Below are positions 6,984 through 16,432 of a DNA stretch of 64,000 nt, piece by piece (positions within the stretch are counted from its first letter, which is position 1; each line of letters begins with the position of its first letter). The notes below the pieces were generated by a model. The model searched no databases. It worked only from the letters and a program-made list of their open reading frames with translations, and was not told the origin of the DNA. The translations under genes and the position numbers were made by a program. The DNA lies in contig NZ_FNDX01000001.1 in the NCBI RefSeq assembly GCF_900099765.1, positions 62,001 through 126,000 of the forward strand. Reading direction: 5' to 3'. This stretch comes from Paenibacillus typhae. Its GTDB lineage: Bacteria > Bacillota > Bacilli > Paenibacillales > Paenibacillaceae.

Positions 6984-8360
6984 ATGATCAACGATACGTA
7001 TACGCTGAATAGCAAAACATTACCGCTGAATTCCTCCTTTGACGTAATTGTCGTCGGAGGCGGTCCGGCGGGCTGCACCGCTGCAGCTGCGGCTGCGAGA
7101 GAAGGGGCGAGAACGCTGCTGGTGGAGGCGACCGGCAGTCTTGGCGGAATGGGAACCTCGGGTCTCGTGCCGGCCTGGTGCCCGTTCTCTGACAAGGAGA
7201 AGATGGTTTACAGGGGACTTGCAGCCCGGGTGTTCGACACTTTAAAAGCACAAATGCCCCATGTACAGAAGGAAGCTATGGATTGGGTGCCGATTGATCC
7301 GGAGAAGCTCAAGGTGGTTTTTGACGGTCTCGTAGCCGGAGCGGGCGCCAATATCCTTTTTCAGACGATGCTGGCCGGTGTCGAGAGGGATGAGGAGGGC
7401 AATATTACAGCGCTCCTCCTGTTGAACAAGGCCGGATTGCAGGCATTCCGCGCAGCTGTCTATGTGGACTGTACAGGCGATGGTGATGTGGCGGCCTGGG
7501 CAGGCGCCGAGTACGCCAAGGGGGATGAGGAGACCGGTGAGCTTCAGCCGGCCACACATTGCTTCATTCTCGGCAATGTGGATGATTATGCGTACCTTAA
7601 TGGTCCGTTACTGCATGCCGAGAACCCGCACAGCCCTATACATGAGGCAGTCGCCTCCGGAAGCTATCCGGGTATTCCTGACACTCATATCTGCAACAAC
7701 ATGATAGCCCCGCGCGCCGTGGGCTTCAATGCCGGGCACCTCTGGGGAGTTGACAACACGGACCCGTTCTCGGTATCGGAGGCGCTGGTACAGGGCCGCA
7801 GGATGGCGGCCGCATACCGGAATATGCTTGCTGCTGTCCAGCCGGCTGCCTTTGGCAATTCGGTTGTGATGAGCACAGGCACACTGATTGGAACACGCGA
7901 ATCCCGGCGGATTACCGGTGATTATATCCTCACGGCTGAGGATTACATGGCCCGCCGAAGCTTTGACGATGAAATCTGCCGCAACAGCTATTTCATTGAC
8001 GTACACGGTACGCAGAAAGAGCAGCAGAGCGGTGAAGGATCAGGCCTGTCCATTACCCTCTACGGACCCGGAGAGTCGCACGGTATTCCTTACCGCTGCC
8101 TTACGCCGCGCGGATTGCGTAATGTGCTGGTGGCCGGCCGCTGCATCTCCAGTGACCGCCGGGTACTGGGCAGTGTCCGGGTCATGCCGGTCTGCCTGGC
8201 CATGGGGGAAGCGGCCGGGCTGGCTGCAGCGCTCGCTGTGAAGCACAACGGCGGCGATGTTCATGCAGTTGATGTAGGCCGGCTGCGCAAACGGCTCAGA
8301 GAAGAAGGCGGCTATTTACCGCCAACCGATGCTGAGAAGACAGAGGGGGGAATGCAATGA
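6984..8360 (+). CDS. FAD-dependent oxidoreductase (FAD_oxidored family), paralogue 1
   Basis: A 458-residue flavoprotein. The N-terminal Rossmann motif VVGGGPAG (23-30), the acidic end of strand 2 (LLVEA), and the GGMGT loop (54-58) followed by conserved C66 (VPAWCPF) mark the PF12831-type family. Further on, GTRESRR plus DYILTAEDY and the C-terminal GSVRVMP...AMGEAAGLAAALA flavin-binding motif are intact. No signal peptide, so cytoplasmic. It is the first gene of a sugar-importer operon: its stop overlaps the start of the permease gene (ATGA). A homologue closes the same cluster at 15057. By context it should oxidise a sugar, sugar acid or polyol brought in by the importer, but the substrate is not shown by sequence. 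Confidence 0.85.
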   Translation: MINDTYTLNSKTLPLNSSFDVIVVGGGPAGCTAAAAAAREGARTLLVEATGSLGGMGTSGLVPAWCPFSDKEKMVYRGLAARVFDTLKAQMPHVQKEAMDWVPIDPEKLKVVFDGLVAGAGANILFQTMLAGVERDEEGNITALLLLNKAGLQAFRAAVYVDCTGDGDVAAWAGAEYAKGDEETGELQPATHCFILGNVDDYAYLNGPLLHAENPHSPIHEAVASGSYPGIPDTHICNNMIAPRAVGFNAGHLWGVDNTDPFSVSEALVQGRRMAAAYRNMLAAVQPAAFGNSVVMSTGTLIGTRESRRITGDYILTAEDYMARRSFDDEICRNSYFIDVHGTQKEQQSGEGSGLSITLYGPGESHGIPYRCLTPRGLRNVLVAGRCISSDRRVLGSVRVMPVCLAMGEAAGLAAALAVKHNGGDVHAVDVGRLRKRLREEGGYLPPTDAEKTEGGMQ

Positions 8361-9295
8361 GCCAGCACGCGATCCTAACGGAGACAACCAAACCGCAGCC
8401 GAAAGTATTCTGGACACGCAAAAGACGCGAGCAGCTGGCCGGATGGCTCTTCATCGCCCCGGAAGTCATCGGGATGCTGGTCATCGCTGTGTTCCCCCTC
8501 GTGTTCAGCCTGATCCTTAGCCTGACGGAATGGAATCTGGTCGGCGGCTTGTCTGCGATCCACTTTGTGGGACTGGATAATTTCGTCGAATTATTCAGGG
8601 ACAACCGTTTTTTGCAGGCGCTGAAGAACAATGTGCTGTTCACCCTCGGGACCGTACCGGTCACCATGCTGCTCGGGGTGGTGTTCTCTGCACTGATCCA
8701 TAAGAAGCTGTACGCCAAGACCTATTTCAAAGTGGCTTTTTTCGTGCCCTATATCTGTTCTACGGTCGCAATAGCCGCCGTCTGGCAGGCGCTTTATCAC
8801 CCGTCCAAGGGTCCGGTCAACCAGATTCTGATGCAGCTCGGGCTGTCTGATCCGCCGCGCTGGCTGGTGGATACCAGCTTTTCGCTGATTGCAATCATGA
8901 TTATCTATATCTGGCAGCTGCTCGGCTATCAGATCATTATTTTTCTTGCCGGTATGACGAATATACCTGAAGAGCTATATGAGGCCGCGACAATTGACGG
9001 GGCAAGCGGGATCGGACAGTTCCGGCGCATAACACTGCCGCTGCTTGGACCGACCACCTTTTTCCTGGCGATCACTAGCACGATTTCATCATTCAAAATT
9101 TTCGATATGATCAAATTCCTGACCGACGGGGGACCCAATTATTCCAGTACGGTCATTGTGTACCAGATCTATGAGGAAGGCTTCGAGCGGTTCAAGATGG
9201 GGTACGCCTCGGCCATGTCCTGGGTACTGTTCCTGATCATCATGCTGGTCACGTCAATTACCTGGATAACCCAGAGCCGTAAAGTCCATTATTAG
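8357..9295 (+). CDS. Carbohydrate ABC transporter permease, MalF/UgpA type
   Basis: A 312-residue inner-membrane permease with about six hydrophobic helices after a basic N-terminus. The cytoplasmic EAA loop is visible at about residues 205-225 (EELYEAATIDGASGIGQF followed by LPLLGP), the site that docks the ATPase. It overlaps the preceding oxidoreductase gene by four bases and is 24 bp ahead of the second permease, so the three are one transcript. It belongs to the CUT1 importer family (oligosaccharides, glycosides, glycerol phosphate). No ATPase gene is present; a shared MsmX-like ATPase elsewhere is expected. Confidence 0.93.
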   Translation: MSQHAILTETTKPQPKVFWTRKRREQLAGWLFIAPEVIGMLVIAVFPLVFSLILSLTEWNLVGGLSAIHFVGLDNFVELFRDNRFLQALKNNVLFTLGTVPVTMLLGVVFSALIHKKLYAKTYFKVAFFVPYICSTVAIAAVWQALYHPSKGPVNQILMQLGLSDPPRWLVDTSFSLIAIMIIYIWQLLGYQIIIFLAGMTNIPEELYEAATIDGASGIGQFRRITLPLLGPTTFFLAITSTISSFKIFDMIKFLTDGGPNYSSTVIVYQIYEEGFERFKMGYASAMSWVLFLIIMLVTSITWITQSRKVHY

Positions 9296-9319
9296 ACGAC
9301 AGGGAAAGGAACAAACGTT

Positions 9320-10156
9320 ATGACCCAAAAAAAAGTAAAACCCGGCAATCTGCTCCTTACAGCCCTGTTCGCGGTTCTCTCCGCATTCTTTCTTATGCCG
9401 CTGGTATGGATGCTGTCCGCTGCTTCCAAGACGGAACGGGAGGTCTGGACCTTTCCGATTCAATGGATTCCGCAGGACTGGAACCTGATTGCAAACTTTA
9501 AGGCTGTGTGGATGGGCGATGTTGCATTTGGATTATTTTATATGAACTCTGTCAAAATCGCCCTGATATCCACTATAGCGACCATTGTGATTTCAGCCAT
9601 GGCCGGATACGCGCTCGGGAAGCTTGATTTCAAGGGAAGATCGCTGATCTTTACCCTGATGCTTGCCTTTATGATGATTCCCGAGCAGGCGACGCTCGTT
9701 CCGCGCTATATTATGATTAAGGAGCTTGGACTATATGATTCCCACACTGCACTAATTCTGATGGGCATGTTCTCCAGCTATTTCACTTTTCTGCTGCGCC
9801 AGTTCATGGTCGGCATCCATAATGACATGCTCGAAGCAGCCGAACTGGACGGTGCCGGTTTCTTCCGGATTTTCTGGAGCGTAGTGCTGCCGCTTAGCCG
9901 GCCGATTCTGGCTACAGTTGGGATAATTAAGTTCATCTGGACCTGGAATGATTATCAGGGACCGCTGATCATGCTGAATTCAACGAAGCTGTACACCATT
10001 CCGCTGGGCATGCAATTTTTCAAGGAAGAGTTCGGAACCCGGATCTCGGTCATGATGATGGCTTCGGTAGCTGCGATTGTACCGCTGCTGGTGCTGTTTC
10101 TGGCGCTGCAGAAGCAGGTCATAGACGGGATTGCCATCGGCGGAGTCAAGGGCTAG
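9320..10156 (+). CDS. Carbohydrate ABC transporter permease, MalG/UgpE type
   Basis: A 278-residue partner permease of the CUT1 family with about six membrane helices. The EAA loop reads DMLEAAELDGAGFFRIFWS followed by LPLSRP near residues 172-198. The C-terminus GIAIGGVKG is typical of UgpE/MalG proteins. It is preceded by AGGGAAAGGA and lies 24 bp after permease 1; the substrate-binding protein follows after about 100 bp with its own possible -10. The two permeases should form the heterodimeric channel. Confidence 0.93.
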   Translation: MTQKKVKPGNLLLTALFAVLSAFFLMPLVWMLSAASKTEREVWTFPIQWIPQDWNLIANFKAVWMGDVAFGLFYMNSVKIALISTIATIVISAMAGYALGKLDFKGRSLIFTLMLAFMMIPEQATLVPRYIMIKELGLYDSHTALILMGMFSSYFTFLLRQFMVGIHNDMLEAAELDGAGFFRIFWSVVLPLSRPILATVGIIKFIWTWNDYQGPLIMLNSTKLYTIPLGMQFFKEEFGTRISVMMMASVAAIVPLLVLFLALQKQVIDGIAIGGVKG

Positions 10157-10259
10157 AAGGTCAAAAAAGTGTACGCCAGAACCGCAAAGCTGTACACGGT
10201 ATCAGCTTCTTTAAGATTGTATAATGAGCCTGCAGCAACCAAATCAAGGGGGAATTGCT

Positions 10260-11615
10260 TTGAAAAAACTATCATTAGCGCTAGCCAGTATGCTCCTTAT
10301 GCTCTCCGTCACCGCGTGCGGCGACGGCAGCAGCAATTCATCTGCCGCAACCGATGCGCCTGCACCGGCTGCCGGCAGCGGCAGTACTGAACAGCCAGCG
10401 GGCAAGACAAAGATCAGATTCTACACATTCAAGGCAGATAAACCGGAGGAGCCTATCTATCAGGCGGTTCAGTCGTATAATGAATCCCAGGACAAGGTGG
10501 AAGTGGAGTATAAATCGCTGGTGCAGAACAGCGACAGCACCGAGTTCATGAAGAAGCTGGATATTCTGGTTGCCGGAGGCGAGGTCGTTGATGTATTTAT
10601 GACCGGCAACGAGGATGAGCTGCTGGAACGCGCATCACGCGGTGTTGTGGAACCGCTTAACTCTTTCTTTGAGCAGGAGAACATCACTCCGGAGGATGAA
10701 TATTCCAAGCTTTTGAAGCTGGATGATCAGGTATACGGCATTCTGCCGAGCTCCACGCAGTGGCTGACGGTATTCAATAAGGATCACCTGGAGGCTGCGG
10801 GCCTGACCCTGCCTGAAATGGGCTGGACCTGGGATGATTTCCGTGATTATGCCAAGAAGCTGACTACAGATGAACACTATGGGACTTATTTTCATACCTG
10901 GGGTGAATATCCGAACATCATCGCTTATACCGAACGGCCGCATCCGCAGCTGAACGCTGATTTGAAGCCGATTTTTGATGACCCGTCCTTCGAGTATTTC
11001 TTCAATCTCCGCCGCGTTATGGAGCAGGAAGACAAGAGTGTCGAGCCGTATGCGGATGTGCTGGCCTCCAACTATCATGTGCTGCAGCAGTTTTTTGCCG
11101 GAAATGCCAGTATGCTGGCTGTCCCGAGCTATGCGGTCAGAGCAGCATTGAATCTGGAGAAATTCCCGCATGAGTTCCAGACGATGTACGCTCCGCTGCC
11201 GCGGTCTGTTGATACGCAGGAGGTAGGCATGACCAATATTTCCGGCGGTGGGCTGGCGATGGGTGCCAAATCGGAGAACAAGGAAGCGGCCTATGATTTC
11301 ATCCAGTGGATGGCCAAGGAATCCTATAAATTCACGAAGGAAATCCCGGCGTTCAAGGGTGTGGACGGAGCGGAATTAATCAAGGGCTTCTTCGGCGAAA
11401 ATGAAGATCTGATCGATACTGCATCCTTGTCCAAAACGCTGTTTGATCCGAATATTAAAATGCCGGATACGTTTAATGTACCTTACGGCAACGAATTAAA
11501 GGCTATTGTCGAGAACGGCTTTGCCAGCTATATCCTGGATAACCGCAGCTTCGAAGACATTAAGAAAGAAATGACAGCGGAAGTGGAAAAGGTCGTTTCA
11601 GCCAATAAACAATAA
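10260..11615 (+). CDS. Extracellular sugar-binding lipoprotein of the ABC importer
   Basis: A 451-residue solute-binding lipoprotein. The TTG at 10260 is chosen since AAGGGGG sits at 10246-10252 and a lipoprotein signal follows directly (MKKLSLALASMLLMLSVTAC, lipidated at C20). A Ser/Ala/Pro-rich linker leads into a type-1 sugar-binding fold (KIRFYTFKADKPEEPIYQAV). Conserved aromatic patches such as STQWLTVFNKDHLEAAGL and MGWTWDDFRDYAKKL suit carbohydrate binding. TATAAT at 10220-10225 may allow extra transcription, as binding proteins are usually made in excess. The ligand cannot be named. Confidence 0.92.
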   Translation: MKKLSLALASMLLMLSVTACGDGSSNSSAATDAPAPAAGSGSTEQPAGKTKIRFYTFKADKPEEPIYQAVQSYNESQDKVEVEYKSLVQNSDSTEFMKKLDILVAGGEVVDVFMTGNEDELLERASRGVVEPLNSFFEQENITPEDEYSKLLKLDDQVYGILPSSTQWLTVFNKDHLEAAGLTLPEMGWTWDDFRDYAKKLTTDEHYGTYFHTWGEYPNIIAYTERPHPQLNADLKPIFDDPSFEYFFNLRRVMEQEDKSVEPYADVLASNYHVLQQFFAGNASMLAVPSYAVRAALNLEKFPHEFQTMYAPLPRSVDTQEVGMTNISGGGLAMGAKSENKEAAYDFIQWMAKESYKFTKEIPAFKGVDGAELIKGFFGENEDLIDTASLSKTLFDPNIKMPDTFNVPYGNELKAIVENGFASYILDNRSFEDIKKEMTAEVEKVVSANKQ

Positions 11616-11695
11616 AGAAATCATCAGAAGGCGGCAGCGGTTATGGATTATAATAGGAACGTTAAATCTACATCAGAGCACAAGGTGGAGACAAT

Positions 11696-13441
11696 ATGAA
11701 ATGGTTAAGCCGTTTTTCCTTCCATCGCAGACTGCAGTTCACGTTCCTGGTCCTGATTCTGCTGCCTTTTATTGTAGTCACCTTCTGGTCTTACACCTCG
11801 GTAAGAGAAAACGTTAGTGATAAGATCACCCGCTCCAACGAAGAGACCCTGAAGGTAATCGCCAATCAGCTTGAAAAGACCGTGGATAACATTTCATTTG
11901 TCTCCGTCTATTTCTCCGAGGCCTATGATCCGGCGGTACTGGAAAGCCTGCGCTATCTTAAGGATGCCGGACATTTCGGCAGCTATGGGGTGTATACCCA
12001 CTACAATAAGCTCAAAACTACGGCCAATATACTATCGGTGCAATCACTCGATGCCGAGCTGCAGATTATGCTGGTCAACCGGGACAACCGGATTCTGATC
12101 GGCAATCAGGATATCCCCGTATTTTCGGAGCTGCCGGAGCGTCTTCTGCAGGAAAGCAGCAAGCTGGATGAGCAGGAGAAAATCACGCTGCAGTGGTTTC
12201 CCTACGGCGGAGACCCTGCTGCACCCGACTATTATTATGCTGTGCGCTTTATAACCGACCCGCTTAATCAGGAGAAGCTTGCGACACTGTACGCGGGGAT
12301 TCCAAGCCGCTATTTTGAGGAGCTGCTGGATACAGGCAACAGCGCAAATCTCATCTCACTCGTGGATCAGGCCGGCAGACCTATCGCGAGGCTGGGTTCA
12401 GCCGGAGCTGCGCAGGAGAAATCTTTTCTGGTCAGCGAGGTGCGTATTCCTAAGGTAGGCTGGCTGCTGTCCGGGCGGACACCGCGCAGCTCTGTTGACA
12501 GCCACATTAACAGGGAGTTTCTTATTTCCATTTCGGTTGTCGGCTTGTTCTTTTTGGCGTTTCTGATTCTGTCCATGCTGTGGGCGGGGCATATCAACAA
12601 ACCGATCAGTCTGCTGCGTACAAGCGTGAAGCAATATGTCGGCGGCAACCGTGCAGTAAGAATACCGGTCAAGGGCAAGGATGAGGTGGCCGTATTATCA
12701 GCCGCCTTCAACCAGATGCTGGAGGATATGAATCAGCTTCTGCAGCAGGTGGAGAGTGAGCAGGAGGAGAAAAGACTGCTGGAGCTTCAGGCGCTGTCGG
12801 CACAGATCCGGCCGCATTTTCTGCTCAATACCCTCAATTCCATCAAGGTGGATCTTCTGCTCTCCGGTGACCAGTCTCACGGGGCGATGATCGATGCGCT
12901 GATGAAGCTGCTGCGCGTCTATGTTCATGTCGACAAGCCGCTGGAGCTGGCTGAGGAGTGCAAGGTGCTCGGGAGCTATGTCCAGGTAATGCAGATCCGC
13001 AACCGGCTTGACATCACCTTTGATTGTGTCCTTGATGACAGGGCTGGAGCAGTGCTGCTGCCAAGGCTGCTGCTGCAGCCTGTGGTCGAGAATGCAATCA
13101 GCCACGGCTTCTCTGCACGTCCGGACAATCCGGCAATCCGGCTTGAAGCCTCGCTGGAGCAGGACATGTTAACCATCAGTATAAGCGATAACGGCCGGGG
13201 CATGCCGGACGATAAGCTCCAGCGTCTGAACCGCAGGCTGCTTGGTGATGAGGAGGAGACGCTCTGGCCGGAAAAAGGGGTAGGGCTGATTAACACTGCA
13301 CGGCGGCTGCAGGTATTATACGGGTACCGTTCGCGGCTGACGGCGCAGCTGCGCGCAGCAGGCGGCATGACCTTTACGTTTATGATCCCGGTTACAGCTG
13401 AGAAGGAGGCGGAAGCCCATGATGACCCTGATGTTGATTGA
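11696..13441 (+). CDS. YesM-type sensor histidine kinase
   Basis: A 581-residue membrane sensor. TM1 lies at about 14-32, an extracellular Cache-like domain follows, TM2 at about 272-295, then HAMP (KPISLLRTSVKQYVGGNRAV) and a coiled coil. The LytS/YesM-type His-kinase core has the phosphorylated histidine in QIRPHFLLNTLN (about 374) and an ATPase domain with VVENAISHGF, DNGRGMP and GVGLINTARRL. RBS AAGGTGGAG precedes ATG 11696. Its end overlaps the response regulator gene by 23 bp. Expected to sense an extracellular sugar or the loaded binding protein and control the importer cluster. Confidence 0.93.
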   Translation: MKWLSRFSFHRRLQFTFLVLILLPFIVVTFWSYTSVRENVSDKITRSNEETLKVIANQLEKTVDNISFVSVYFSEAYDPAVLESLRYLKDAGHFGSYGVYTHYNKLKTTANILSVQSLDAELQIMLVNRDNRILIGNQDIPVFSELPERLLQESSKLDEQEKITLQWFPYGGDPAAPDYYYAVRFITDPLNQEKLATLYAGIPSRYFEELLDTGNSANLISLVDQAGRPIARLGSAGAAQEKSFLVSEVRIPKVGWLLSGRTPRSSVDSHINREFLISISVVGLFFLAFLILSMLWAGHINKPISLLRTSVKQYVGGNRAVRIPVKGKDEVAVLSAAFNQMLEDMNQLLQQVESEQEEKRLLELQALSAQIRPHFLLNTLNSIKVDLLLSGDQSHGAMIDALMKLLRVYVHVDKPLELAEECKVLGSYVQVMQIRNRLDITFDCVLDDRAGAVLLPRLLLQPVVENAISHGFSARPDNPAIRLEASLEQDMLTISISDNGRGMPDDKLQRLNRRLLGDEEETLWPEKGVGLINTARRLQVLYGYRSRLTAQLRAAGGMTFTFMIPVTAEKEAEAHDDPDVD

Positions 13442-15023
13442 TGACGATGTCCCGATGCTGGAATATGTGGAATTTCTGCTGGGCTCACTCGGCCTGGAGC
13501 TGCAGCTTGCAGCTTCCGCCTGCAGCAGTGAGGAAGCGCTGGAGCAGTTCCATACCGTTCTGCCTGATCTTGTCATTATTGATATCGGCCTGCCGGGGAT
13601 GGACGGGCTGGAGCTTGCGGATGCATTCCGGATCACCAAGCCCGAAGTGAGGCTCATTTTTTTGACCTGCTATGAGGATTTTCATTACTCGAAACGGGCT
13701 ATTCAGCTGGAAGCGGACGACTATCTTATCAAGGATGAACTGTCACCGGAGCAGCTGAAAACCAGCCTGGGCAAAGCGATGGGCCGCTTCCGGAGCCGCC
13801 AGGAGCTGCTGGAACGGTATTCTCTCCGCCAGGCTATTGAGCGCAACAAGGAAGTATTGAAACAGAACTTCCTGAAACAGCTGCTGTCCGGAACGGCAGA
13901 CAGGGAGGATACGCTGCAGTTCGGCGAACGTCTGGGCATTTCATGGAAGCACCCTTTTCTGCGTCTGGGGTTTCTTCATATGGATGCCGCATCAGTAACT
14001 GAACGTTACCGGTACAAGGATTTCCCGCTGATTCACTTTGCAGTGAATAATATTGCGCTGGAGCTGTCTGCCGGAGATTCCTCCATAACTCCGGTTATGA
14101 GCCGGGATGCCGACATTTTTCTGCTGTGGAATGTTGCTGATCCTGCCTGTCCTGCAGACGGCATTACGAGATATATGGATTCACTGGTCTCAAAGGTGGA
14201 GCAGTACCTGAAGGTTACCGTCCGCGGCTTCTACTCTGCGGCTACCGGTTCAATCCGGCGATTTGAAACGCTGCATCTGGCGTTTACAGAGAGCCGGGAT
14301 TACAACTTTTACAATGCGGTTACACCCGTGGCACTGCTCGGAGAGCATACGGGTTTCGGGCAGACGGCGGAATGGAGGGGCGACAAGGAGCGCGGTATGC
14401 TGTCACTGGCGCTGGAGGACCATAATGCCGCCTGGATTGATCTGGCGGTCAACCAATGGACTCATCACGTTTCGGAGCAGCGGCTGCTGCCCCGGCTGGT
14501 GAGGGAGTTATATGCCAATTTCGTACGCCAGATGGCCTTTGAGTCGGGAGGCCTTGCCGAGGAGGATTATTTCATTCAGCTGGAGCAGACGGTCCATGTC
14601 ACTGAGGCGGCCCGCCTGACCAAACGGGAGCTGAGGAACCTGTGGAGACAGCATACGCTTGCGCCGGCGGCCGCTGAACAGAAGGATATCAGGCTGCAGG
14701 CGGTGGACAGCTTCCTTGAGGAGCATGCCGACAAAATGGTGACTTCCCTTGATATGGCGGAGCATCTGCATCTGAATCCAAGCTATTTCTCCAGATACTT
14801 CAAGAAGCTGTCCGGTGTTAATTTTACCGATTACGTCAATCAGTACAAAATGAATATGGCGATCACGATGCTCTCACGTCCTCACGAGACGGTAGAGAAT
14901 GTTGCCTACCTCCTCGGCTTCTCCGACCGGGCCTATTTCTCCAAGGTTTTCAAGAAGTACAGCGGTAAGAACCCCAGTGAATTCAAGGTCCAGCCGCTTG
15001 ATGCGGAAGGAACAGACAAATAA
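13419..15023 (+). CDS. YesN-type AraC-family response regulator
   Basis: A 534-residue regulator: receiver domain 1-120 with acidic pocket D8-D10, phosphoacceptor D55 (IIDIGLPGMDG), T83 and K105; a long middle region; and two AraC helix-turn-helix motifs at the C-terminus (SLDMAEHLHLNPSYFSRYFK and VENVAYLLGFSDRAYFSKVF). AAGGAGG at 13403-13409 serves ATG 13419 (or 13422, the second ATG), inside the kinase gene, giving translational coupling. Pairs with the YesM-type kinase; such pairs usually activate their neighbouring ABC importer operon. Confidence 0.93.
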   Translation: MMTLMLIDDDVPMLEYVEFLLGSLGLELQLAASACSSEEALEQFHTVLPDLVIIDIGLPGMDGLELADAFRITKPEVRLIFLTCYEDFHYSKRAIQLEADDYLIKDELSPEQLKTSLGKAMGRFRSRQELLERYSLRQAIERNKEVLKQNFLKQLLSGTADREDTLQFGERLGISWKHPFLRLGFLHMDAASVTERYRYKDFPLIHFAVNNIALELSAGDSSITPVMSRDADIFLLWNVADPACPADGITRYMDSLVSKVEQYLKVTVRGFYSAATGSIRRFETLHLAFTESRDYNFYNAVTPVALLGEHTGFGQTAEWRGDKERGMLSLALEDHNAAWIDLAVNQWTHHVSEQRLLPRLVRELYANFVRQMAFESGGLAEEDYFIQLEQTVHVTEAARLTKRELRNLWRQHTLAPAAAEQKDIRLQAVDSFLEEHADKMVTSLDMAEHLHLNPSYFSRYFKKLSGVNFTDYVNQYKMNMAITMLSRPHETVENVAYLLGFSDRAYFSKVFKKYSGKNPSEFKVQPLDAEGTDK

Positions 15024-15056
15024 AGCAAACGGAATAAGCTTCGGGAGGGGAAAATA

Positions 15057-16409
15057 TTGAACAGAACATCTTTTACATTACCGGCGGAAGAAGTCAGCAT
15101 ATCACAGGAAGTGGATGTGCTGGTGGCGGGCGGCGGTCCGGCGGGCATCGCTGCGGCAATGTCTGCAGCGAGAGCAGGCGCGCGGACACTGCTGATTGAA
15201 CAGCGCGGCTTCCTGGGCGGAATGGGTACCGTTGCCCTGGTGCCGGCCTTCTGCCCGTATAGTGACGGGGAGAAAGCTGTCGTGCGCGGCATCGGACTGG
15301 AGCTGCTGGAACAGATGAAGGCAGCGTGTGAACCAGGCTTCCGGGAACACTATGGCACCGAGCTGGATTGGGTGCCTATCGATCCGGAGGTGCTTAAGCG
15401 GGTATATGACCATGCGGTTCTGGAGAGCGGGGCAGAGATCCTGCTGCACACCGTTGTGAGTCAGACTCTGAAGGATGAAACAGGGCGTAAGCTTGAAGGT
15501 GTGGTTATAGTCAATAAATCGGGCAGAAGTGTGATCCGGGCGAAGACGGTAATCGACACAACCGGTGATGCGGATCTGGCTGCCCTGGCGGGAGCCCCGT
15601 TTCATAAGGGCGGAGAAGCCGGTGAGCTTCAGGCTGCGACCATGTGCTACTTGCTGGCCAACGTTGACCGCCGGAGGTTTGAGCAATACAGGAATGAAAG
15701 CGGTGACACTGACCAGCTTCACCGGGCTGTACAACGGGCCCAGGCTGACGGTAACCTTCCCCCCGGCCGGGACTCCGTCTCCGGGCTGGCCTGGGTCGCG
15801 GATTATCTGGTCGGCGTGAATTTCGGCCATGTATTCGGCGTTGACGGTACGAGCGCGGAGGACTTGACCCGGGGGGCGGTGGAAGGGCGGAAGCTGGTCA
15901 GCCTCCAGCTGGATTTCTTCCGCAAGTATGTCCCCGGGTTTGAACATGCTCATCTGGTGTCCAGCGGGGAGCAAATCGGTATCCGTGAAACAAGGCGGAT
16001 AGTGGGTGATTATATTCTGACCCAGGAGGATTTCATGAATAGGGTCTCCTTTCCGGATGATATTGCCCGCAACAGCTATTTCATTGATATCCATATGGCC
16101 CGCAGCAGCGGTGCCATGCATATCCACCATCTGCCGCCCGGCAAATCCCACGGTGTACCTTACCGCTGCATGCTGCCGGCCGGTCTGGACAATCTGTGGG
16201 TGGCGGGGCGTGCAGCCTCCTCTGACCGTGTAGTTCAGGGCTCGCTGAGGGTTATGCCCAACTGCTTTGCAATGGGGCAGGCGGCGGGTCTGGCAGCAGC
16301 TATAGCCAGCAGCACGGACGGCTTGAGCCGCGGGGTTAATATATCTGCTCTTCAGCACAGGCTGGTTCAAGAGGGGGCCTGGCTGGGTGAGGCGTTGTCG
16401 GCACACTGA
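15057..16409 (+). CDS. FAD-dependent oxidoreductase (FAD_oxidored family), paralogue 2
   Basis: A 450-residue flavoprotein clearly homologous to the one at 6984: the Rossmann motif GGGPAG sits at the same residues (25-30), as do GGMGT (54-58) and C66 (VPAFCPY), and the motifs GIRETRRIVGDYILTQEDF, RNSYFIDIH and GSLRVMP...AMGQAAGLAAAIA match one for one. Start TTG 15057 is set by GGGAGGGG at 15043-15050. It follows the response regulator by 33 bp. The two enzymes may act on consecutive or stereochemically different substrates, or form a heteromer; sequence alone does not decide. Confidence 0.85.
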   Translation: MNRTSFTLPAEEVSISQEVDVLVAGGGPAGIAAAMSAARAGARTLLIEQRGFLGGMGTVALVPAFCPYSDGEKAVVRGIGLELLEQMKAACEPGFREHYGTELDWVPIDPEVLKRVYDHAVLESGAEILLHTVVSQTLKDETGRKLEGVVIVNKSGRSVIRAKTVIDTTGDADLAALAGAPFHKGGEAGELQAATMCYLLANVDRRRFEQYRNESGDTDQLHRAVQRAQADGNLPPGRDSVSGLAWVADYLVGVNFGHVFGVDGTSAEDLTRGAVEGRKLVSLQLDFFRKYVPGFEHAHLVSSGEQIGIRETRRIVGDYILTQEDFMNRVSFPDDIARNSYFIDIHMARSSGAMHIHHLPPGKSHGVPYRCMLPAGLDNLWVAGRAASSDRVVQGSLRVMPNCFAMGQAAGLAAAIASSTDGLSRGVNISALQHRLVQEGAWLGEALSAH

Positions 16410-16432
16410 CTAATTACGGGAGAGTGATTAGA

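Noticed and set aside
15102-16406. Long antisense frame opposite the second FAD oxidoreductase gene
   Set aside because: Shadow of strong codon bias in the real gene; no ribosome site or recognisable motif.
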